Notes under the pieces: generated by a model
Seen by the model: the letters and a program-made list of their open reading frames with translations, nothing else
Told to the model about the DNA's origin: nothing
The model's database searches: none
Program-made: the position numbers and the translations under genes
Shown here: one piece after another, positions 17,496 through 27,319 of the stretch
Position numbering within the stretch: position 1 is the stretch's first letter
Layout: the number at the start of each line of letters is the position of its first letter
Assembly (NCBI GenBank): GCA_018267285.1
Contig: JAFDYU010000019.1
Location: forward strand, 211,961-275,960
Direction of reading: 5' to 3'
Source: Bacteroidota bacterium
Lineage (GTDB): Bacteria; Bacteroidota; Bacteroidia; Cytophagales; Cyclobacteriaceae
DNA length: 64,000 nucleotides

Positions 17496-19161
17496 AACCC
17501 ACCAGGCGGTTGTGATAATAATAGAGCAGGCTCAAATCTTTGGTAACGATGTTGCCTTTTTTGTTTTTCAATACCGGCCGATTTAAGTGAAACACCCCGG
17601 CATTATCTATGCCGCGCATAATGGCAAGATCCGATTTTCCTTTCAGATGCGAGGCAATTTTGATTTTATCTTGTTCTTTCAATAAATAAATCTGTTTGCG
17701 CACGCGTTTAAATGTAGCACGGAATTCTTGGTAATCAATTTCCAAATCTTCTTCGGGCAACCGAAGCAAGTTGAACAAATCCAACTGACTGAATTTTTTC
17801 TGCCACATTTCAAAAGCGATGAATGAAACCAGATGGCTTGCAAATACGCGGTTTATTTTGTGGTACTCCGATACAATTCGCTGGCTGAGCATGCGCGTGT
17901 ATTCGTCTTCGCGCTGGCGATCTATGGTAAGTTCGCCACTGCTGATGAAATAATCTTTGGTATTGATGATTCGCCCATGCGAGTCGAGGCTATTGCCCTC
18001 ATCGTTCACAAAATTGCCCATCACATCCAGCCCCCGGCCAATGGAAACAGAAATATTCGATCGGTTGCCAAAAAATTTGATAAGAAAACGGATCAACTGA
18101 AAACTTCCGTACTTATCGTCTTCAACAAAATACCGGTCTTGACCTTTCACACTTAAATAATCTTCGATCAGATCGGGGGCCTCCAACACAAAATGATAAT
18201 TGAGAGACACGGGCACAACAAATATTTTTCGGGTTTCACCGGAGTTGTACAGTGCACGTTGAGCTTCGATAGCGGTGCTGAGCAACCCCAATTTCAATTG
18301 CTTTTCGATCATGCCGGAGCGCGAACGCGTGCCGCCCGGAAAAAATATACTATGTGCACCCTTTTGTATGGCGAGGCTCGAATACATTTTCAGTGTTTCG
18401 AGGTACGGCAAATTCTTTTTTCTACGATCTACTTTATACGCACCCAAGCTGTTCATGAAGTAAGCAATGATGCGGATGTTGAAAAGATTCAACCCGGCTC
18501 CGTAAATAAAAGCCGGCAGCCCCATAGCGTGGATAACCCAGCCAATTAAAATGGAGTCGAGGTTACTAAAATGCGTAGGCACCATAACTACCGTTCCCTG
18601 GCGGGCAAGGTTGCGGAGCATCTTTACTTTACCCACGATGTGAATTTTATCGCGCAGGGTGTATTGATTGCGAAAATAGGCTCCAAATTTTTTCACTCGG
18701 GCTCCGTTAAGCAGACGGGCAAACCAAAACTTCACGGCCTCCCGCGCAAACCTATAGGAATTGGCTTTGAAATTCCCGGCAATCTCGGAGGAATACCGGT
18801 GAACAATCCGCAGGAGCACATCATCAACTTTGGGTTTGGCTTCTTCGGCATCTTTGGCACTTAAATCGGCCAACTCGTTTTTAATACACGACCAAAAACG
18901 CGAATCGTCTTTGGGATCAACGCGCCAGCGATTTCTCTTAATGCGGTTTTGCTCACGATAGGCCGTGGCCTGCAAGTCTTCAATCAATTGCTTGGTAGAA
19001 GGGCGAAGCTCGTGGATGCGCTCTACCGATTTGCGCGTTACTTCTTCAATAAATTCTTTTCGGTTTTTACTGAGTTGGTACACAGGCCAGTCCGGTATGC
19101 GATCCAGTATCGGTTTGTATTTCTTGCTCTTGTTTTTCTTTTCTTCGATGATTTCCATCAA
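17473..19161 (-). CDS. plsB: PlsB-like glycerol-3-phosphate acyltransferase
   Basis: Probably acylates the sn-1 position of glycerol-3-phosphate at the membrane. The 562-residue protein has an N-terminal helical region and the acyltransferase core with the HX4D motif (HFSNLD, His197 and Asp202), followed by FIYGAGLN and FFPGGTRSRSG, the block that binds G3P in PlsB-type enzymes. It is shorter than E. coli PlsB (about 800 residues) but matches the core. Fusion-like overlap with gpsA supports a G3P substrate. A lysophosphatidate or other acyltransferase role is less likely. Confidence 0.82.
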   Translation of the reverse strand: MMEIIEEKKNKSKKYKPILDRIPDWPVYQLSKNRKEFIEEVTRKSVERIHELRPSTKQLIEDLQATAYREQNRIKRNRWRVDPKDDSRFWSCIKNELADLSAKDAEEAKPKVDDVLLRIVHRYSSEIAGNFKANSYRFAREAVKFWFARLLNGARVKKFGAYFRNQYTLRDKIHIVGKVKMLRNLARQGTVVMVPTHFSNLDSILIGWVIHAMGLPAFIYGAGLNLFNIRIIAYFMNSLGAYKVDRRKKNLPYLETLKMYSSLAIQKGAHSIFFPGGTRSRSGMIEKQLKLGLLSTAIEAQRALYNSGETRKIFVVPVSLNYHFVLEAPDLIEDYLSVKGQDRYFVEDDKYGSFQLIRFLIKFFGNRSNISVSIGRGLDVMGNFVNDEGNSLDSHGRIINTKDYFISSGELTIDRQREDEYTRMLSQRIVSEYHKINRVFASHLVSFIAFEMWQKKFSQLDLFNLLRLPEEDLEIDYQEFRATFKRVRKQIYLLKEQDKIKIASHLKGKSDLAIMRGIDNAGVFHLNRPVLKNKKGNIVTKDLSLLYYYHNRLVGYGLEQYI

Positions 19162-19185
19162 CTATTTTTTAAGACAAAGGGATGT

Positions 19186-19216
19186 CAAAGTTAAACGACA
19201 GACAGGCAATCACAAA
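19186..19216 (-). promoter_or_regulatory. Promoter of plsB-gpsA
   Basis: Minus-strand TTTG (19213-19216), a 19-base spacer and TAACTTTG (19186-19193), a complete consensus match, 25 bases ahead of the plsB start. Confidence 0.65.
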
Positions 19217-19230
19217 ATGAAGGTAATCTG

Positions 19231-19473
19231 CTATTGTAATTCGCTTAGCGATCGGTTAAGGCTTTCGGCCATTTGATTGAACCGAAGTAGAGCATCTGAA
19301 ATAAATTGATCGGTAACCATTTTTTTTACATCTTCTTCAGTGGCCACATCGTATTCCTGGAGTTTGAAAGTCTGTTCAAAAAAACCTGCCTCCAACTTGA
19401 TGAGGTAGCGGTTGTTCCAATGAAAAACCGTAATCTTGATTTCTGGGTTTGGAATTTCGGCAACGATGCGCAT
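19231..19473 (-). CDS. Small conserved-looking protein, unknown function
   Basis: An 80-residue protein without signal peptide or membrane segment. It begins with a beta-rich half (RIVAEIPNPEIKITVFHWNNRYLIKLEAG) and ends in a charged helical half (ATEEDVKKMVTDQFISDALLRFNQMAESLNRSL), a composition that looks like a genuine folded protein. It resembles short uncharacterised proteins annotated in other Cytophagales, but no family name is recognised. It lies upstream of plsB-gpsA on the same strand, yet plsB has its own promoter. A near-consensus TACCTTCG box (19488-19495) lies about 15 bases ahead of its start. Confidence 0.72.
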   Translation of the reverse strand: MRIVAEIPNPEIKITVFHWNNRYLIKLEAGFFEQTFKLQEYDVATEEDVKKMVTDQFISDALLRFNQMAESLNRSLSELQ

Positions 19474-19606
19474 GGCGTTTTTATTGCCGAAGGTAAGGAC
19501 GAATTTTATGTAAACTTACTATTGCAGTCCTCACCCAATAATCGTTATCAGTAAGCAAGCCTTAGAATTAAAAGCTAATTTCATTACAACTCTCCTTCAA
19601 TACTTG

Positions 19607-19614
19607 TATTTTTG
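19607..19614 (+). promoter_or_regulatory. -7 promoter box for the CHU_C gene
   Basis: TATTTTTG fits TAnnTTTG, 20 bases before the ATG at 19634. No clear -33 element. Confidence 0.4.
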
Positions 19615-19633
19615 AACGTATTTTGCTTTGTAT

Positions 19634-22606
19634 ATGATGTTCATTCGGCAGTTGAGCGGTTTGTTGTTGGTGGCGTTTTTTTTGTTCGGCTTTTTTAAAG
19701 CGGATGCTACGCACTTGCGTGCAGGCGATATTACCATAAAGAGACTAAGCTGCAACAGCAACACGTTTCAAATTACCCTGCACGTCTATACCCGAACCAG
19801 TGTAGTTACAAAATTCAGTATGGGCGGTGCGGGTAGCTTAAATTTTGGAGACGGCAGTGCTATCTTTCATCCGCCCGAAATAGATTTTCCCCCAATCATT
19901 GGCCAATCGGATAACGGCCCCATTGGAGAGGTTACGTTCACGGTAACGCACACTTACGGCAGCAACGGGCTGTACACCATTACCTATTCTGAACAGAATC
20001 GCAACGAGGGAATATTGAATATTGATAATTCCGTCAATACACCTTTTTTTATGCAGACCCAGATTTTGATAGACGATGGTGTGGGCTGCAATAATTCACC
20101 GGAGTTGTTGGTGCCGCCCATCGACCGTGGCTGTACTGGGGTTAAATGGTTTCATAATCCTGGGGCTTACGATCCCGATGGCGACAGCCTTTCGTACGAG
20201 TTGTTTGTGCCCAAGCAGGGTGCTGTTTACGATGACAACGGGGTGTTAATTTCAAGCCTTGATGTAGGGGGCTATCGTCAGCCCAATAACAATGAATTTT
20301 ACACCGGCTCAGCCCAAAAAGAACCACCCGGTGTTGGGCCCGCTACGTTTTCAATAGATCCGTTGACGGGCACACTTACCTGGGATGCCCCCGGTGAGGC
20401 AGGCGAATACAATGTGGCTTTCCTAATACGCGAATGGCGAAAGGTATTTGGCCAATGGGTGTGTTTAGGCTACGTGGAGCGCGATATGCAGATTGTTATC
20501 CAAAACTGTACGAACCAACGTCCGCAACTTCAAGTGCCTGCAGATATTTGTGTAACGGCTGGAACTTTAATTACCGAAGATATTTATGCCACAGACCCGG
20601 ATGGCAGCACCTTGGGCGGTGGAGCCGGCAAAGGCGACAGTGTAAAAATTGAGGCGTTCTCACAAATCTTCAGCATTAATCCTAACAAGGCAAAAATTTC
20701 ACCCGATTCGGGCGTGTGGCAACCTACCCTAAGCCCGGTGCAACAAGCACACATTCAATTAAAATGGCAAACGGCCTGCGAGCATGTTAAAGAACAGCCC
20801 TACGAAGTGGTCTTTAAAGCCACCGACAACGGTAGCCCTCCCTTATCTACTTTCGATGCCTGGAAGATCATGGTGGTGGCTCCTGCACCGATTTGGAATA
20901 CAATAACGTTAAACCCCGGGCAACGATCATCACAGCTCTCGTGGCAGCCGTATGCATGCAAGTCTGCAACCAACGCTGCAACTATGCAAGTATGGCGCAG
21001 GGTCGACAGTTCGCCATTTACACCTTCTACGTGCATAACCGGAATTCCCGACTCACTCGGCTACACCATGATTGGTGAAGTACCCATCGGCAGTTCGGGC
21101 TTCTTAGATCAAAAACTTGCAGCAGGTGCTGAATATTGTTATCGGTTAGTGGCCACTTTTTCTGACGGGAGTTTAAGCTACGTATCGACTGAATATTGTA
21201 TACCTCCTATATTAGCCGATGCCCCAGTAATTACCAATGTAACGATCGACAGCACCGATCTATCGACCGGGAAGATTACTATCAAATGGAGGTCACCGTT
21301 CGAGGCTGACCAAGGGCAGTTTCCCAAACCGTACACCTTTGTTGTGATGCGTGCCGAAGGATTTAACGGCAACATCAATTTAATCACGGTAAGCAAAGGC
21401 CAGCAGTCGGACAGCACGTTTTCGGATGACGGCTTGAATACCCGCGATCTCGTTTACAACTATCGGATAATTGCTTTTGCAAGCAACGGCAATAGGGTAG
21501 ATACCTCTGCTGCTGCTTCCTCAGTGCGGCTGGATTTAAAACCCCAATTCAAACAAGTTCAGCTTACCTGGGGCGCTGATGTGCCCTGGTCCAACAACAC
21601 GCCTCAATATCCTATTCATTTAATTTACCGCACCCCTAATTCTTTAGCAGAAACCATAAGCGAGCTTACCCTGATCGATAGTGTGAATGTAACGCAGCGG
21701 CCTGTGTTGATGTATGTAGATTCGGGTCAGTACAACGGTGTGCCGTTAGATCAAAAACAAAACTATTGTTACGCAGTGATGACGCGCGGCTCGTACGGCA
21801 ATCCAAAAATTAAAGCTCCACTTATTAATTTTTCAGAAATAACTTGCGCCATACCCGGAGACACCCTCAAGCCCTGTAAGCCTTTGGTGGTGGCTACGGG
21901 AGGCGGGTGCTCGAGCAACAATACCTTTTGCCCCGGTGATGGCAACACCGGAGCTATTCCCTACAGCAATGTAGTGCGCTGGAAAAGGCCGGCTGATACA
22001 GATTGCCGAGCCGACATCAGAAAATACAACGTTTATGCCTCGTCCGATGGCCAGAATTTTAATATCGTTGCAAGTGTTGTCGATACTTTCTATGTAGATG
22101 CCGGGTTAAACTCATCCGCACGTTGCTATAAAATATCTTCGGTAAACCGGGCTGGCAAAGAGAGCGATTTAACGGATCAATTCTGCTTTGATAATTGCCC
22201 GTATTATGCGCTGCCCAATGTGTTTACTCCAAACGGAGATGGCTGTAATGATTTGTTCAGCGCGTACAGCATCAGAAGGTACGGAGATCCCGATTCGGGA
22301 GATTACCCTCCGTGCAATACCAGCACAGATCAAATCAACAATATAAAAACATGGTGTGCCCGCTTTGTGCTCAGCGTTAACTTTACCGTTTACAACCGAT
22401 GGGGTAGGGAAGTGTACAACTATCAGGGGAACGGTAACGATGGCGATCAAGGCAGCGGTGTGTTCATTGATTGGAACGGAAAAGACAATGCCGGCCGCGA
22501 CTTAGATGCCGGTACCTACTACTACGTGGCCAACGTAGTATTTAATGTGGTAGACCCCAAACGGAAAAGCCAAACCGTTAAAGGATGGGTGCAACTCATG
22601 AGGTAG
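19634..22606 (+). CDS. Large secreted protein with gliding-motility C-terminal (CHU_C) domain
   Basis: A 990-residue exported protein. The N-terminus is a signal peptide (LLLVAFFLFGFFKADA) followed by THLRAGDITIKRL, a conserved opening found in large Bacteroidota surface proteins. The middle has repeated Ig/fibronectin-like beta segments and many NGD/DPDG turns. The last 130 residues are the CHU_C type B sorting domain (LPNVFTPNGDGCNDLF, VYNRWGREVY, WNGKD..GRDLDAGTYYY), which targets proteins to the type IX secretion system. ATG 19634 is chosen over the TTG at 19628. Likely role: cell-surface adhesin or gliding component; the exact ligand is unknown. Confidence 0.9.
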   Translation: MMFIRQLSGLLLVAFFLFGFFKADATHLRAGDITIKRLSCNSNTFQITLHVYTRTSVVTKFSMGGAGSLNFGDGSAIFHPPEIDFPPIIGQSDNGPIGEVTFTVTHTYGSNGLYTITYSEQNRNEGILNIDNSVNTPFFMQTQILIDDGVGCNNSPELLVPPIDRGCTGVKWFHNPGAYDPDGDSLSYELFVPKQGAVYDDNGVLISSLDVGGYRQPNNNEFYTGSAQKEPPGVGPATFSIDPLTGTLTWDAPGEAGEYNVAFLIREWRKVFGQWVCLGYVERDMQIVIQNCTNQRPQLQVPADICVTAGTLITEDIYATDPDGSTLGGGAGKGDSVKIEAFSQIFSINPNKAKISPDSGVWQPTLSPVQQAHIQLKWQTACEHVKEQPYEVVFKATDNGSPPLSTFDAWKIMVVAPAPIWNTITLNPGQRSSQLSWQPYACKSATNAATMQVWRRVDSSPFTPSTCITGIPDSLGYTMIGEVPIGSSGFLDQKLAAGAEYCYRLVATFSDGSLSYVSTEYCIPPILADAPVITNVTIDSTDLSTGKITIKWRSPFEADQGQFPKPYTFVVMRAEGFNGNINLITVSKGQQSDSTFSDDGLNTRDLVYNYRIIAFASNGNRVDTSAAASSVRLDLKPQFKQVQLTWGADVPWSNNTPQYPIHLIYRTPNSLAETISELTLIDSVNVTQRPVLMYVDSGQYNGVPLDQKQNYCYAVMTRGSYGNPKIKAPLINFSEITCAIPGDTLKPCKPLVVATGGGCSSNNTFCPGDGNTGAIPYSNVVRWKRPADTDCRADIRKYNVYASSDGQNFNIVASVVDTFYVDAGLNSSARCYKISSVNRAGKESDLTDQFCFDNCPYYALPNVFTPNGDGCNDLFSAYSIRRYGDPDSGDYPPCNTSTDQINNIKTWCARFVLSVNFTVYNRWGREVYNYQGNGNDGDQGSGVFIDWNGKDNAGRDLDAGTYYYVANVVFNVVDPKRKSQTVKGWVQLMR

Positions 22607-22992
22607 AGAAACTTATTTTTTTTGATGGAGTTTGCGGCCTGTGCAATGCCTGGGTGCAGTTTGTGATTCATCGAAACAAAAAAAAATCACTGTTCTTTAC
22701 TCCGCTTCAGTCGGATTATTCAAAAAATCTTCTGCAACAAGTTCAGGTTGAAACTAATGTGCAAACAATAATTTATTTTAAGAAAGGAAAATTATTTTTT
22801 AAAAGTGACGCAGTTTTAGAAATTGCGAGAGAGTTACGTGGGCTGTGGCCGTTGTTTTTTGTTTTAAAAGTGATCCCCCGGTTTTTTAGAGATTATATTT
22901 ACGATAAAGTTGCAACACACAGGTACAAGTGGTTTGGTAAGTTGCCCGAGTGCAGATTGCCCACACCCGATTTGAAAGATCGTTTCCTGTAA
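22585..22992 (+). CDS. DCC-family thiol-disulfide oxidoreductase
   Basis: A 135-residue thioredoxin-like protein of the DUF393/DCC family, named for the N-terminal DxxCxxC: here FFDGVCGLCN with Cys17 and Cys20. It also shows FTPLQSDYS and a C-terminal segment with YDKVATHRYKWFG typical of the family. The start lies 22 bases inside the end of the CHU_C gene, which suggests coupled translation, although a functional link between them is not evident. Substrate unknown. Confidence 0.9.
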   Translation: MGATHEVEKLIFFDGVCGLCNAWVQFVIHRNKKKSLFFTPLQSDYSKNLLQQVQVETNVQTIIYFKKGKLFFKSDAVLEIARELRGLWPLFFVLKVIPRFFRDYIYDKVATHRYKWFGKLPECRLPTPDLKDRFL

Positions 22993-23048
22993 CGATTTGC
23001 AGCAATGAGTTTTATCTTCTACTTTGAATTCTAAATTTCGATAATCGC

Positions 23049-23924
23049 ATGAAAGCATTCATTTTTCCTGGACAAGGCGCTCAGTTTACAGGCATGGGTA
23101 AAGACCTTTTTGATACCAACACTAAAGCAAAAACCCTTTTTGATACAGCTAATAAAATTCTAGGGTTCAACATTACCGAGGTTATGTTTGGTGGAACTGC
23201 CGAAGAATTAAAACAAACCAAGGTAACACAACCTGCTGTTTTTATTCACTCAGTCTTGGTGGCCATTTGTCAAGAGGGGCAACGACCTGCTTTGGTGGCG
23301 GGGCACTCGTTGGGTGAGTTTTCTGCCTTGGTAGCCAATGGTGCACTTTCATTTGAAGATGGACTCAAACTGGTGAGCCAACGAGCAAGTGCTATGCAAA
23401 AGGCATGTGAGAAAAATCCATCTACTATGGCTGCTATCTTGGGGCTGGACGATAAAGTTGTAGAGGAAATCTGTGCCTCTATTTCAGATGAAATTGTAGT
23501 GGCCGCTAATTACAATTGTCCCGGGCAGTTGGTGATATCGGGCTCGAACAAAGGTATAGAAATTGCCTGCGAAAAGATGAAAGCTGCCGGTGCAAAACGC
23601 GCATTGCCGTTGCAGGTGGGTGGGGCATTTCACTCTCCGCTGATGGAACCCGCCCGCGAAGAATTGGCCACCGCTATAAATGCAACAAAATTCAATGACC
23701 CATTTTGCCCGGTGTATCAAAACGTAAATGCACTTGCCGCAACCGATGTGTCTGCGATTAAAAATAATTTGATCGCTCAACTCACGGCACCCGTTCGGTG
23801 GACACAAACCGTGCAAAATATGGCTACGGCCGGTACAACATCGTTTGTTGAATGTGGGCCGGGCAAAGTATTGCAGGGCTTGGTAAAGAAAATTGCTCCT
23901 ACGGCCGAGGCCGTCAGTCTTTAA
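23049..23924 (+). CDS. fabD: Malonyl-CoA-ACP transacylase
   Basis: Moves malonyl from CoA to acyl carrier protein for fatty-acid elongation. The 291-residue protein starts with AFIFPGQGAQFTGMGKDL, has the nucleophile Ser87 in GHSLGE, the substrate Arg in LVSQRASAMQ, and the catalytic His in GGAFHSPLM. The C-terminus keeps VECGPGKVLQGLVKK. It stands apart from the fabH-acc block at 6-10 kb. Its stop overlaps the folK stop by 11 bases on the opposite strand. Confidence 0.97.
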   Translation: MKAFIFPGQGAQFTGMGKDLFDTNTKAKTLFDTANKILGFNITEVMFGGTAEELKQTKVTQPAVFIHSVLVAICQEGQRPALVAGHSLGEFSALVANGALSFEDGLKLVSQRASAMQKACEKNPSTMAAILGLDDKVVEEICASISDEIVVAANYNCPGQLVISGSNKGIEIACEKMKAAGAKRALPLQVGGAFHSPLMEPAREELATAINATKFNDPFCPVYQNVNALAATDVSAIKNNLIAQLTAPVRWTQTVQNMATAGTTSFVECGPGKVLQGLVKKIAPTAEAVSL

Positions 23925-24405
23925 AAATCTTTACGCTCAGCCTATCGCTACTTTCGCATGCCAGTTGTTCATTAGATTTCTTCAGTAACGGATGTACAAA
24001 ATCGGGGCTTATTTCGGCCAACGGAATTAAAACAAAATTTCGTTCGTGCATTCGCGGGTGCGGGATAATGAGTTGATTGGATGCGATGATTTCATCACCA
24101 AAATAGATAATGTCTATATCGATAACACGTGCTCCCCACTTTTCTTTTCGTAGTCTACCCATGTCCATTTCAATGGATAGAATTTTTTCTAACAAATCAA
24201 CGGCAGGAACACTACACTCAACTTGAATCACTTGATTAAGAAAATCCGGCTGATCTGTTTTGCCCCAAGCTCTGGTTTCGTATATAGAAGAGGTCTTGAT
24301 GATTCTACAAACGTATTGATCGATTAATTTTCTACATTGGTTTAGATGTGCCTTTCGGTTGCCAAGATTACTGCCGATGGAAATAAAAACAGTTCGATTC
24401 ACCAC
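23914..24405 (-). CDS. folK: HPPK, 6-hydroxymethyl-dihydropterin pyrophosphokinase
   Basis: Transfers pyrophosphate from ATP to 6-hydroxymethyl-7,8-dihydropterin in folate synthesis. The 163-residue protein opens with VFISIGSNLGNR, and shows SSIYETRAWG, DFLNQVIQVE, the metal-binding RVIDIDIIYFG and LIIPHPRMHERNFVLIPL, the standard HPPK motifs. It is divergent from sppA and overlaps the fabD end. A TACCTTTC sequence near 24414-24421 on the minus strand is a one-mismatch -7 box. Confidence 0.96.
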   Translation of the reverse strand: MVNRTVFISIGSNLGNRKAHLNQCRKLIDQYVCRIIKTSSIYETRAWGKTDQPDFLNQVIQVECSVPAVDLLEKILSIEMDMGRLRKEKWGARVIDIDIIYFGDEIIASNQLIIPHPRMHERNFVLIPLAEISPDFVHPLLKKSNEQLACESSDRLSVKIFKD

Positions 24406-24456
24406 AATTATTTCCGAAAGGTAACCAACCTCCTTTATTAACCGTTTAGGTTTGTT

Positions 24457-24464
24457 TACTTTTG
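24457..24464 (+). promoter_or_regulatory. -7 promoter box for sppA
   Basis: TACTTTTG fits TAnnTTTG, 20 bases ahead of the sppA ATG. The -33 region is T-rich but lacks a clear TTG. Confidence 0.5.
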
Positions 24465-24483
24465 ACCCCTAAAATTTAAGAAA

Positions 24484-26250
24484 ATGAATTTCTTTAAAAC
24501 ATTTCTGGCCTCGTGCCTCGGTTCGTTAATTGCACTTGTGCTGCTGGTTTTTTTAATCATCGGTATCTTCTCTGCAGCAATTTCCGGACTTTCGGGGGGC
24601 GATAAAATCGTAACCATCAACGACAATTCTGTATTGAACTTGAAACTCAATGTGCCCATAACCGAAATGGATATTGAAAACCCGTTTGAAGGATTGCCGT
24701 TTCCCGGGATAGACGAAGTTGCGGTAGGCTTATTACCTTTAAAACAAACTATAGAGCATGCCGCTACCGATCCTTCTATTAAAGGAATTTATCTTGAGGT
24801 AAGCTTATTTCAGGGCGGCTATGCGCAAGCAAAAGAAATTCGCGAAGCTTTAATAAATTTTAAGAAATCGGGAAAATGGATTGTGGCGTACTCAGAATTT
24901 TTCACCGAAAATTCTTATTACATCGCTTCGGTCGCAGATAAAATATATTTAAACCCCGAAGGCGAACTTGAACTTAACGGGCTGGCCGTTGAAGTCAGCT
25001 TCTATAAAAAACTGTTCGATAAATTAGAGATCAAGCCTGAAATTTTCCGCGTGGGCGATTTTAAAAGTGCTGTTGAACCTTTCTTCCTCGATAAAATGAG
25101 TGATGCCAACCGCTTACAATTACGGGCATTGATTGATGATATTAATAATTCTACAAATCTCGAAATAGCGGAGGCTAGAAAAATCGATAATACCGAATTA
25201 AAAAAGATAACCGATCAAATGCTGGTGACAGCTCCGGAAGATGCGGCTAAGTATCGATTGGTTGATTCATTGTTTTATTTCGATCAGGTTCAAGCAGAGC
25301 TTAGAAATAGGTTGGGGCTGGGCAAAAACGGGAAGATCAACCTTGTGAAGTACAGCAAATACAAGAAGAGTTTTACCAACGTATCAACTTCCAAGAATGA
25401 AATAGCCGTGATAGTTGCCGAAGGTGAGATAATACCCGGTAAAGCCGGTGAGAGCAGCATCGGATCAGAAACCTTTGCCGAAGAATTGCGGAAAGCAAGA
25501 ACAAACGACCGCGTGAAGGCAATTGTGCTGCGCATCAATTCACCGGGAGGGAGCGCGCTGGCTTCGGATGTAATGTGGCGCGAAGTGGTGCTCGCCACAA
25601 AAGAAAAACCGGTTATTGCTTCCATGTCAACCTATGCGGCATCGGGTGGTTATTATTTGGCTATGGGTTGCGATACCATTGTGGCCGAGCCTACAACCAT
25701 CACGGGTTCAATTGGTGTGTTTAGCGTGCTGTTCGATCTGAGCGGTTTCCTCGGAAACAAACTGGGCATTACATTCGATGAAGTGAAGACCGGAGAGTTC
25801 AGCGATATCGCCACATTTACCAGACCACTCACGACTGCCGAAAAATCCATTTGGCAGAAGAAGACCAACAAAATTTATGAAGGATTCACCACGAAAGCAG
25901 CCGATGGCCGTGGTATGGAGGTGGAACAACTTCGTTCAGTGGCTTCGGGCCGTGTATGGACAGGCACACAAGCCAAAGAAAAAGGATTGGTAGATGTGTT
26001 GGGTGGCTTTGACGATGCCGTGAAGATTGCCGCAGAGAAAGCTGGTGTAGCAAACGATTACAAACTGCGGTTCTACCCGAAACAGAAAAATTTCCTGGCA
26101 CAATGGCTCGAAGACTTAGAAGAAAATTCAAAGACAAGCATTTTAAAAAACGAACTGGGTGAAGGCTATGAAACATTCCGACAACTGAAGAAAGCTCAGC
26201 AGTTGCAGGGTGCCCAGACGCGCTTACCTTTTGAGTTTCAATGGAAATAA
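24484..26250 (+). CDS. sppA: Signal peptide peptidase SppA, 67 kDa type
   Basis: Membrane-bound serine protease that degrades leftover signal peptides. The 588-residue protein has one N-terminal membrane anchor (residues about 8-32) and the tandem S49 architecture of long SppA: the N-half with the general-base Lys region (YYIASVADKIYLNPEG) and the C-half with the nucleophile Ser in STYAASGGYYLAMGCDTI and the TITGSIGVFS motif. Length matches E. coli SppA (618 residues). bioB follows after 29 bases and may share the transcript. Confidence 0.95.
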   Translation: MNFFKTFLASCLGSLIALVLLVFLIIGIFSAAISGLSGGDKIVTINDNSVLNLKLNVPITEMDIENPFEGLPFPGIDEVAVGLLPLKQTIEHAATDPSIKGIYLEVSLFQGGYAQAKEIREALINFKKSGKWIVAYSEFFTENSYYIASVADKIYLNPEGELELNGLAVEVSFYKKLFDKLEIKPEIFRVGDFKSAVEPFFLDKMSDANRLQLRALIDDINNSTNLEIAEARKIDNTELKKITDQMLVTAPEDAAKYRLVDSLFYFDQVQAELRNRLGLGKNGKINLVKYSKYKKSFTNVSTSKNEIAVIVAEGEIIPGKAGESSIGSETFAEELRKARTNDRVKAIVLRINSPGGSALASDVMWREVVLATKEKPVIASMSTYAASGGYYLAMGCDTIVAEPTTITGSIGVFSVLFDLSGFLGNKLGITFDEVKTGEFSDIATFTRPLTTAEKSIWQKKTNKIYEGFTTKAADGRGMEVEQLRSVASGRVWTGTQAKEKGLVDVLGGFDDAVKIAAEKAGVANDYKLRFYPKQKNFLAQWLEDLEENSKTSILKNELGEGYETFRQLKKAQQLQGAQTRLPFEFQWK

Positions 26251-26279
26251 TTCTGTTATCAATCATCAATTAAATTACC

Positions 26280-27275
26280 ATGATTCGAAACAACTGGACT
26301 CGTGCAGAGATAACCGAAATCTACAATACCCCCATATTGGATTTGATCTATCGAGCAGCAACAATGCACCGTCAATTTCACGATGCCCAAGAGGTACAGG
26401 TTTGCACGCTTCTCTCCGTTAAAACCGGAGGTTGCCCCGAAGACTGTTCGTATTGCCCGCAAGCCGCACGCTATCACACCGATGTGAAAGTGCATAAGTT
26501 GATGGAAGTAGATGAGGTAATGCAGAAAGCACTCGAGGCCAAAGAAGCCGGGAGTACCCGCTTTTGCATGGGCGCTGCCTGGCGCGAGGTAAGGGATAAC
26601 AAAGATTTTGATAAAGTGCTTTCCATGGTGAAAGGTGTAAGCACACTGGGGATGGAGGTTTGCTGCACCCTCGGAATGCTTACCCATGAACAAGCCGAAA
26701 AACTAAAGGATGCCGGGCTTTACGCCTACAACCACAACCTCGATACCAGCGAAGAATTTTACTCGGAAATAATTACAACGCGTACCTACAAGGATAGGCT
26801 GGAAACGCTCGAAAATGTGCGCACCGCCAAAATATCGGTGTGCTCGGGAGGAATTATAGGAATGGGCGAAAACGATGATGAACGGATAGGCATGTTGCTC
26901 ACTTTAGCCACTTTACCAGAGCATCCGGAGTCGGTACCGGTCAATGCCCTGATTCCCGTTGCCGGAACTCCACTCGAAGATCAGGAAAAAGTCTCTGTTT
27001 GGGAGATGGTCCGCATGGTTGCCACCGCACGTATTATTATGCCCAAAGCTATGGTGAGGTTATCGGCTGGCCGCGTGCGTATGACGGTGGAAGAACAAGC
27101 CCTATGTTTTTTGGCCGGAGCCAACAGTATTTTTGCGGGAGACAAACTACTTACTACACCTAACCCGGGCGTTGTGCAAGACCAAGAGATGTTTCAAATT
27201 CTGAACCTTAAGCCCAGAAAGTCTTTCAAAGACTCAGAAAAGAAAAGCACAAAAACCCACACCCAGGTTATCTAA
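26280..27275 (+). CDS. bioB: Biotin synthase
   Basis: Radical-SAM enzyme that inserts sulfur into dethiobiotin. The 331-residue protein has the 4Fe-4S motif CPEDCSYC (Cys52, Cys56, Cys59), the SAM region [15 protein letters not shown], the second-cluster ligands in YNHNLDTS and [10 protein letters not shown], and AGRVRMTVE near the end. This supplies the cofactor used by the AccB protein at 7.6 kb. It is close behind sppA and converges on the tiny gene at 27320-27484. Confidence 0.97.
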   Translation: MIRNNWTRAEITEIYNTPILDLIYRAATMHRQFHDAQEVQVCTLLSVKTGGCPEDCSYCPQAARYHTDVKVHKLMEVDEVMQKALEAKEAGSTRFCMGAAWREVRDNKDFDKVLSMVKGVSTLGMEVCCTLGMLTHEQAEKLKDAGLYAYNHNLDTSEEFYSEIITTRTYKDRLETLENVRTAKISVCSGGIIGMGENDDERIGMLLTLATLPEHPESVPVNALIPVAGTPLEDQEKVSVWEMVRMVATARIIMPKAMVRLSAGRVRMTVEEQALCFLAGANSIFAGDKLLTTPNPGVVQDQEMFQILNLKPRKSFKDSEKKSTKTHTQVI

Positions 27276-27319
27276 AACGATGACCAAAATGTGGATTTTT
27301 GTGCGAAAAACAAGCAAAA

